Shown: positions 32,584-35,514 of the stretch, one piece after another
How positions within the stretch are numbered: the first letter of the stretch is position 1
Layout of the letters: every line of letters begins with the position of its first letter
DNA from: Chromatiales bacterium
Lineage (GTDB): Bacteria; Pseudomonadota; Gammaproteobacteria; Chromatiales; Chromatiaceae
Length of the DNA stretch: 35,514 nucleotides
Direction: 5' to 3'
Assembly: GCA_024762475.1 (NCBI GenBank)
Contig: JANTHJ010000021.1
Location: 1 to 35,514, forward strand
Translations under genes and position numbers: made by a program
Notes under the pieces: generated by a model
What the model saw: the letters and a program-made list of their open reading frames with translations, nothing else
What the model was told of the DNA's origin: nothing
Databases searched by the model: none

Positions 32584-33232
32584 TGCCCAACAGCGGGGCG
32601 ATCAGGGCGTTGATCCGGGATTCGAGGGTGGCATCGATCTGCGAATTCTCGGTGAACACCCGGCAACCCCCACGCTGGATCACGGGATCCTCGATGATCT
32701 GCCATTTCTGGTCCGACTCACCCAGGGTATAGGCCTCGCGCACCACCGCCGCATCCTCCGGGTGCAACAGGACACGGATGCGACGCGCATTGACCGGCAG
32801 AATCCCCAGCGCCTCACGCACCACCCCCACAATGTGTCCGGGGTCGGTCTTGACCTCGCGCCGCACCAGCTGCCTGACCAGTGCGATTACCAGCGTCACC
32901 ACCTCCTGCTCCACCTGGTCGTCCAGCGACTCGAAGGGGGCCTGCAGCGACTGCATCAGCTGTTCCAGCGCATCGATCCGCTCCGCGATCTCGCGTCGCC
33001 CCGATTCCAGGCCTTCGCGATGGCCATACTCGAAGCCTTCCTTGCGTCCTCGCTCATAGCCCTCCTCCTGCGCCTTGGCAGCCAGCTCTTCCAGCTCCGC
33101 CGCGGTCAGCAGGGGCGCGGGCTCGTTCTGCTCCTGCACCGAGCGCCCCCCCACATCGGGCGGATTCCATTCCTGGGCGTTCCCCTGGTCGGCGCGGATG
33201 ATGCGGCTGCGGCGGAGGCGTGATTCAGTCAT
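32543..33232 (-). CDS. fliH: Flagellar assembly protein FliH
   Basis: A 229-residue regulator of the FliI ATPase. Early residues (about 1-60) include a tryptophan-containing segment (QGNAQEWNPPDVGG) that may dock to the C ring. Residues about 45-90 show the family's glycine-repeat helix (EEGYERGRKEGFEYGHREGLESG, i.e. repeated EGxxxG). The C-terminal half (EVVTLVIALVRQLVRREVKT...VREALGILP...VLLHPEDAAVVREA) is the FliH/stator-like domain. It starts 5 bases after fliG and overlaps fliI. It is assigned by order and these features. Confidence 0.94.
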   Translation of the reverse strand: MTESRLRRSRIIRADQGNAQEWNPPDVGGRSVQEQNEPAPLLTAAELEELAAKAQEEGYERGRKEGFEYGHREGLESGRREIAERIDALEQLMQSLQAPFESLDDQVEQEVVTLVIALVRQLVRREVKTDPGHIVGVVREALGILPVNARRIRVLLHPEDAAVVREAYTLGESDQKWQIIEDPVIQRGGCRVFTENSQIDATLESRINALIAPLLGNERERSHAAAHPA

Positions 33233-33237
33233 GGCGG

Positions 33238-34281
33238 TCAGATGAAGTCATCGCCACCACCGCCGCCGAGCATGATGTCACCAGCATCGGCCAGCTTGCG
33301 GGCGATGGACAGGATCTCCTTCTGCGCCCCCTCGACATCGCTGACCTTGACCGGCGGTGCCGCCTCGAGGTCGTCCTTGAGCATCTCGGCCGCCCGCGAC
33401 GACATGTTCTTGAAGATCTTCTCCTTGAGCGGATCGGGCGCACCGCGCAATGCGAGCAGCAGCTGATCGGTCGAGACCTCGCGCAGCAGGGTCTGCATGC
33501 CGCGGTCGTCGAGGTCGATCAGGTTGTCGAACACGAACATGTTGTCCTGGATCTCCTGCGCCAGGTCCTCGTCCGCCTTCTGTATGCCCTCGATGATCTC
33601 TGCCTCAACCGCCCCGTCGACGAAGTTGAGGATGTCCGCTGCCTTCTTGATCCCGCCGAGGGCAGACGACTTGATATTGGTATTGCCTTCCAGCTGGCGC
33701 TCCAGGATCTCATCCAGCTCCTGCAGGGCATTGGGCTGGATCCCCTCGAGGGTGGCGATACGCATGATCACATCGTTGCGTACCCGTGGATCGGAGAATT
33801 CCGCCAGCGCCCCGGCGGCCTGATCCGGATCCAGAAAGGACATCACGATGGCGATGATCTGGGGATGTTCGTAACGGATCAGCTCGGCGATGGCCTTCGC
33901 GTCCATCCACTTCAGCTGCTCCAGACCCTTGCTGTTGCGCCCGAGCAGGATGCGGTCGATGACCCCGCTGGCCTTGTCCGAGCCCAGCGCCTTGGTCAGC
34001 ATGTTGCGGATGTACTCGTCCGAGCCCATGCCCAGCGAGGTCTGCTCGCCGATGGCTTCCACAAAATCGTGCATCACCAGTTCCATCTGCGAGCTGGTGA
34101 TGTTGCTCAGGGTCGCCATGGCCAACCCGATCTCCTGCACCTCCTTGGGCTCCATGTACTTGAGGATCTCGGCCGCATGGTTCTCACCCAGCCCCAGCAT
34201 CAGCAGCGCCGACCGTTCCAGCCCCGAGAGGCGGGCGACGACCTGCTGGTCGGTTTCTTTCTGTGTTGCTTCAGCCGGCAT
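33238..34281 (-). CDS. fliG: Flagellar motor switch protein FliG
   Basis: The 347-residue C-ring protein that interacts with FliF, FliM and the stator. Visible features: LSGLERSALLMLGLGENHAAEIL in the N-terminal FliF-binding domain, the EHPQ motif in YEHPQIIA (middle domain), MFVFDNLIDLDDRGMQTLLREV, in which charged torque-generating helices follow (DPLKEKIFKNMSSRAAEMLKDD), and a glycine-rich end GGGGGDDFI. Length and motifs match the family closely. The start overlaps the fliF stop by 11 bases, consistent with the conserved fliF-fliG order. Confidence 0.97.
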   Translation of the reverse strand: MPAEATQKETDQQVVARLSGLERSALLMLGLGENHAAEILKYMEPKEVQEIGLAMATLSNITSSQMELVMHDFVEAIGEQTSLGMGSDEYIRNMLTKALGSDKASGVIDRILLGRNSKGLEQLKWMDAKAIAELIRYEHPQIIAIVMSFLDPDQAAGALAEFSDPRVRNDVIMRIATLEGIQPNALQELDEILERQLEGNTNIKSSALGGIKKAADILNFVDGAVEAEIIEGIQKADEDLAQEIQDNMFVFDNLIDLDDRGMQTLLREVSTDQLLLALRGAPDPLKEKIFKNMSSRAAEMLKDDLEAAPPVKVSDVEGAQKEILSIARKLADAGDIMLGGGGGDDFI

Positions 34282-35514
34282 CTTCCGCTATCCAGATCTT
34301 GACCAGTTGCGCCACGCGCTTGGGATCTTCATCCACCAGCTTACGCGCAGCCTCCATGATGTTCTCGTATTCTCCACCGCCCGGCAGCTTGATGGGTTCG
34401 CCATTCTTGCCGAGTTTCAATCCGCCTTCCTCGCCACCCTCACCGAGGGGCTGGCCGTCCGGACCGAAGGGGCCACTCACACGGGCCTCGCCCCCGTCAC
34501 CGGCCGCCCCGGCTGCCGCGCCCGCCACCGCCAGTTGGCCACCGGCGGGTTGGGTCAGGCGCTTGAGCGTCGGGCGCAGTACGCCGAATACCAGCAGCAG
34601 TACCAGCAGTACCCCGCCCGCCTGTTTCAGCAGATCCCAGAACCAGGCCTGCTCCCAGATCGCCGGCTCGGGCAGGTCCTCTACCGGCTCGGGCGGCAGG
34701 AAGGCGCTGTTGATGACCTTCACACTGTCACCGCGGCGCGCGTCGTAACCGATCGCCTCACGCACCAGCTGGGTGATTCGCTCCAGCTCTTCGGGTGTGC
34801 GCTCGCGGCGCTGCTCGGCGCCATCGGCTCCACTATTGACGATGTCGTCCACCACCACCGCCACGGAGAGGCGCCGCAGGGATGCCGGCGCCTGGCGGGT
34901 ATGACTGACCACCCGGTCGAGTTCATAGTTGCGCGTGGCCTGGCGACTGGAGTCGCGGGCACCGCCTTCGCCCCCCTGGCCCTGCGCCCCGGCCACTTGC
35001 GGCGCGGTGCCGGCTGCCGGCGGCTGGTTGCTCAGCGCACCCGGCACCCCCTGGGGCGCGGAGGCACTGCGTTGCTGTTCGTTGACCTGCTCGCTGCGCA
35101 GCGCCGGTTGATCCGGATTGAAGCGCTCCTGGGTCTGCTCGGTCACCGTGAAGTCGATGTCGGCCGAAACCTGGGCGCGTACCCGCTGCTTGCCGACGAT
35201 CGGCGCGAGCAGGTCCTCGATGCGATTGCGCAGGTAGTCCTCGACCTTGCGCTTGTATTCGAAATGGGTGCGCGAGAGCTGCATCTCGCTGTCGTCCTGC
35301 TCTCCGCTCAGCAGGTTGCCCTTTTGGTCGACCACGGTGACGCGACTCGGCTCCAGCTCCGGGACGCTGGAGGCCACCAAGTGCACGATCGCCTGGACCT
35401 GGCCGCGTTCCAGGGCGCGCCCGGCGAGCAGCTTGACCGTTACCGAGGCGCTGGGCCTCTTGCGGTCCCGCACGAATACCGACTGCTTGGGGATGGCCAG
35501 ATGAACCCGCGCGG
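34271..35514 (-). CDS. fliF: Flagellar MS-ring protein FliF, C-terminal part
   Basis: The 3' portion of fliF, open through the right edge; the first visible residues read RVHLAIPKQSVFVRDRKRPS, a strong FliF signature within the ring-building motif. The rest shows the periplasmic ring domains (SASVTVKLLAG... IEDLLAPIVGKQRVRAQVSADIDFT), a Ser/Gly/Ala-rich low-complexity loop (about 115-170 from the listed start), RRLSVAVVVDDI, a transmembrane helix (DLLKQAGGVLLVLLLVFGVL) and the cytoplasmic tail (ENIMEAARKLVDEDPKRVAQLVKIWIAED) that binds FliG. FliF forms the inner-membrane MS ring on which the C ring and export gate are built. It overlaps fliG. About one quarter to one third of the gene lies outside the window. 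Confidence 0.96.
   Translation of the reverse strand, partial: ARVHLAIPKQSVFVRDRKRPSASVTVKLLAGRALERGQVQAIVHLVASSVPELEPSRVTVVDQKGNLLSGEQDDSEMQLSRTHFEYKRKVEDYLRNRIEDLLAPIVGKQRVRAQVSADIDFTVTEQTQERFNPDQPALRSEQVNEQQRSASAPQGVPGALSNQPPAAGTAPQVAGAQGQGGEGGARDSSRQATRNYELDRVVSHTRQAPASLRRLSVAVVVDDIVNSGADGAEQRRERTPEELERITQLVREAIGYDARRGDSVKVINSAFLPPEPVEDLPEPAIWEQAWFWDLLKQAGGVLLVLLLVFGVLRPTLKRLTQPAGGQLAVAGAAAGAAGDGGEARVSGPFGPDGQPLGEGGEEGGLKLGKNGEPIKLPGGGEYENIMEAARKLVDEDPKRVAQLVKIWIAEDAG

Noticed and set aside
1-35514. CRISPR arrays, tRNA or rRNA genes, prophage or complete transposase genes
   Set aside because: I found no regularly spaced direct repeats, cloverleaf with CCA-type ends, rRNA-like tracts or transposase/integrase motifs; a dedicated scan could still find a missed tRNA.

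Overview
The window looks like chromosome from a motile, high-GC gammaproteobacterium. The evidence is a Gammaproteobacteria-style core set (pgi, ppc, pcnB-folK-panB-panC, valS, rapA, rdgC, tcdA, mnmH) plus a flagellar fliF-G-H-I-J block. Small DUF2173, DUF2970 and DUF3775 proteins and a stand-alone di-iron oxygen-binding protein would fit a chemolithoautotrophic or sulfur-oxidising lineage, perhaps Chromatiales-like, but that placement is inference. I see no rRNA, tRNA, CRISPR array, prophage or complete transposase gene.

Layout. 1-102: one copy of a dispersed hairpin repeat. 119-2867 (minus): pgi and a DUF1835 protein, divergent from ppc (2948-5767, plus) across a short spacer with overlapping promoters. 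5785-5989: two palindromic repeats. 5997-12062 (minus): a tightly packed run pcnB, folK, panB, panC, an MscS-type channel and a Sel1/SPOR protein, mostly with overlapping stop/start codons; pcnB seems to start at a rare ATC codon. 12333-13421 (minus): three tandem DUF2173 paralogues. 13691-16639: valS, carrying a palindromic repeat inserted in frame. 16696-18393: a 45-residue membrane peptide, a DUF72 protein whose stop lies inside a transposon-like inverted repeat, and a convergent DUF3775 gene. 18888-20633: a SulP transporter behind a structured leader. 20801-23563 (minus) rapA, divergent from rdgC (23685-24590). 24678-25993: a di-iron MBL-fold protein and a small sulfotransferase-like protein. 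25981-27362 (minus): a methyltransferase and tcdA, divergent from mnmH (27425-28564). 28565-29953: a repeat-rich stretch with a coiled-coil/winged-helix DNA-binding candidate and a DUF2970 membrane protein. 29954-30751: a double-receiver response regulator. 30770 to the end (minus): fliJ, fliI, fliH, fliG and the 3' part of fliF.

How parts fit together. The response regulator has an exact match to the flagellar sigma-28 consensus and converges on the fli operon, so it probably belongs to the late flagellar/chemotaxis regulon; its first receiver has lost its phosphoacceptor. The folate gene folK and the pantothenate genes are co-transcribed with RNA polyadenylation (pcnB) and envelope genes. 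tcdA and mnmH, both tRNA modification genes, are divergent neighbours. The most distinctive non-coding content is a set of palindromic repeat families, two of which have altered genes: the valS insert and the DUF72 C-terminus.

All assignments rest on motifs, gene context and remembered family features; no database search was run.
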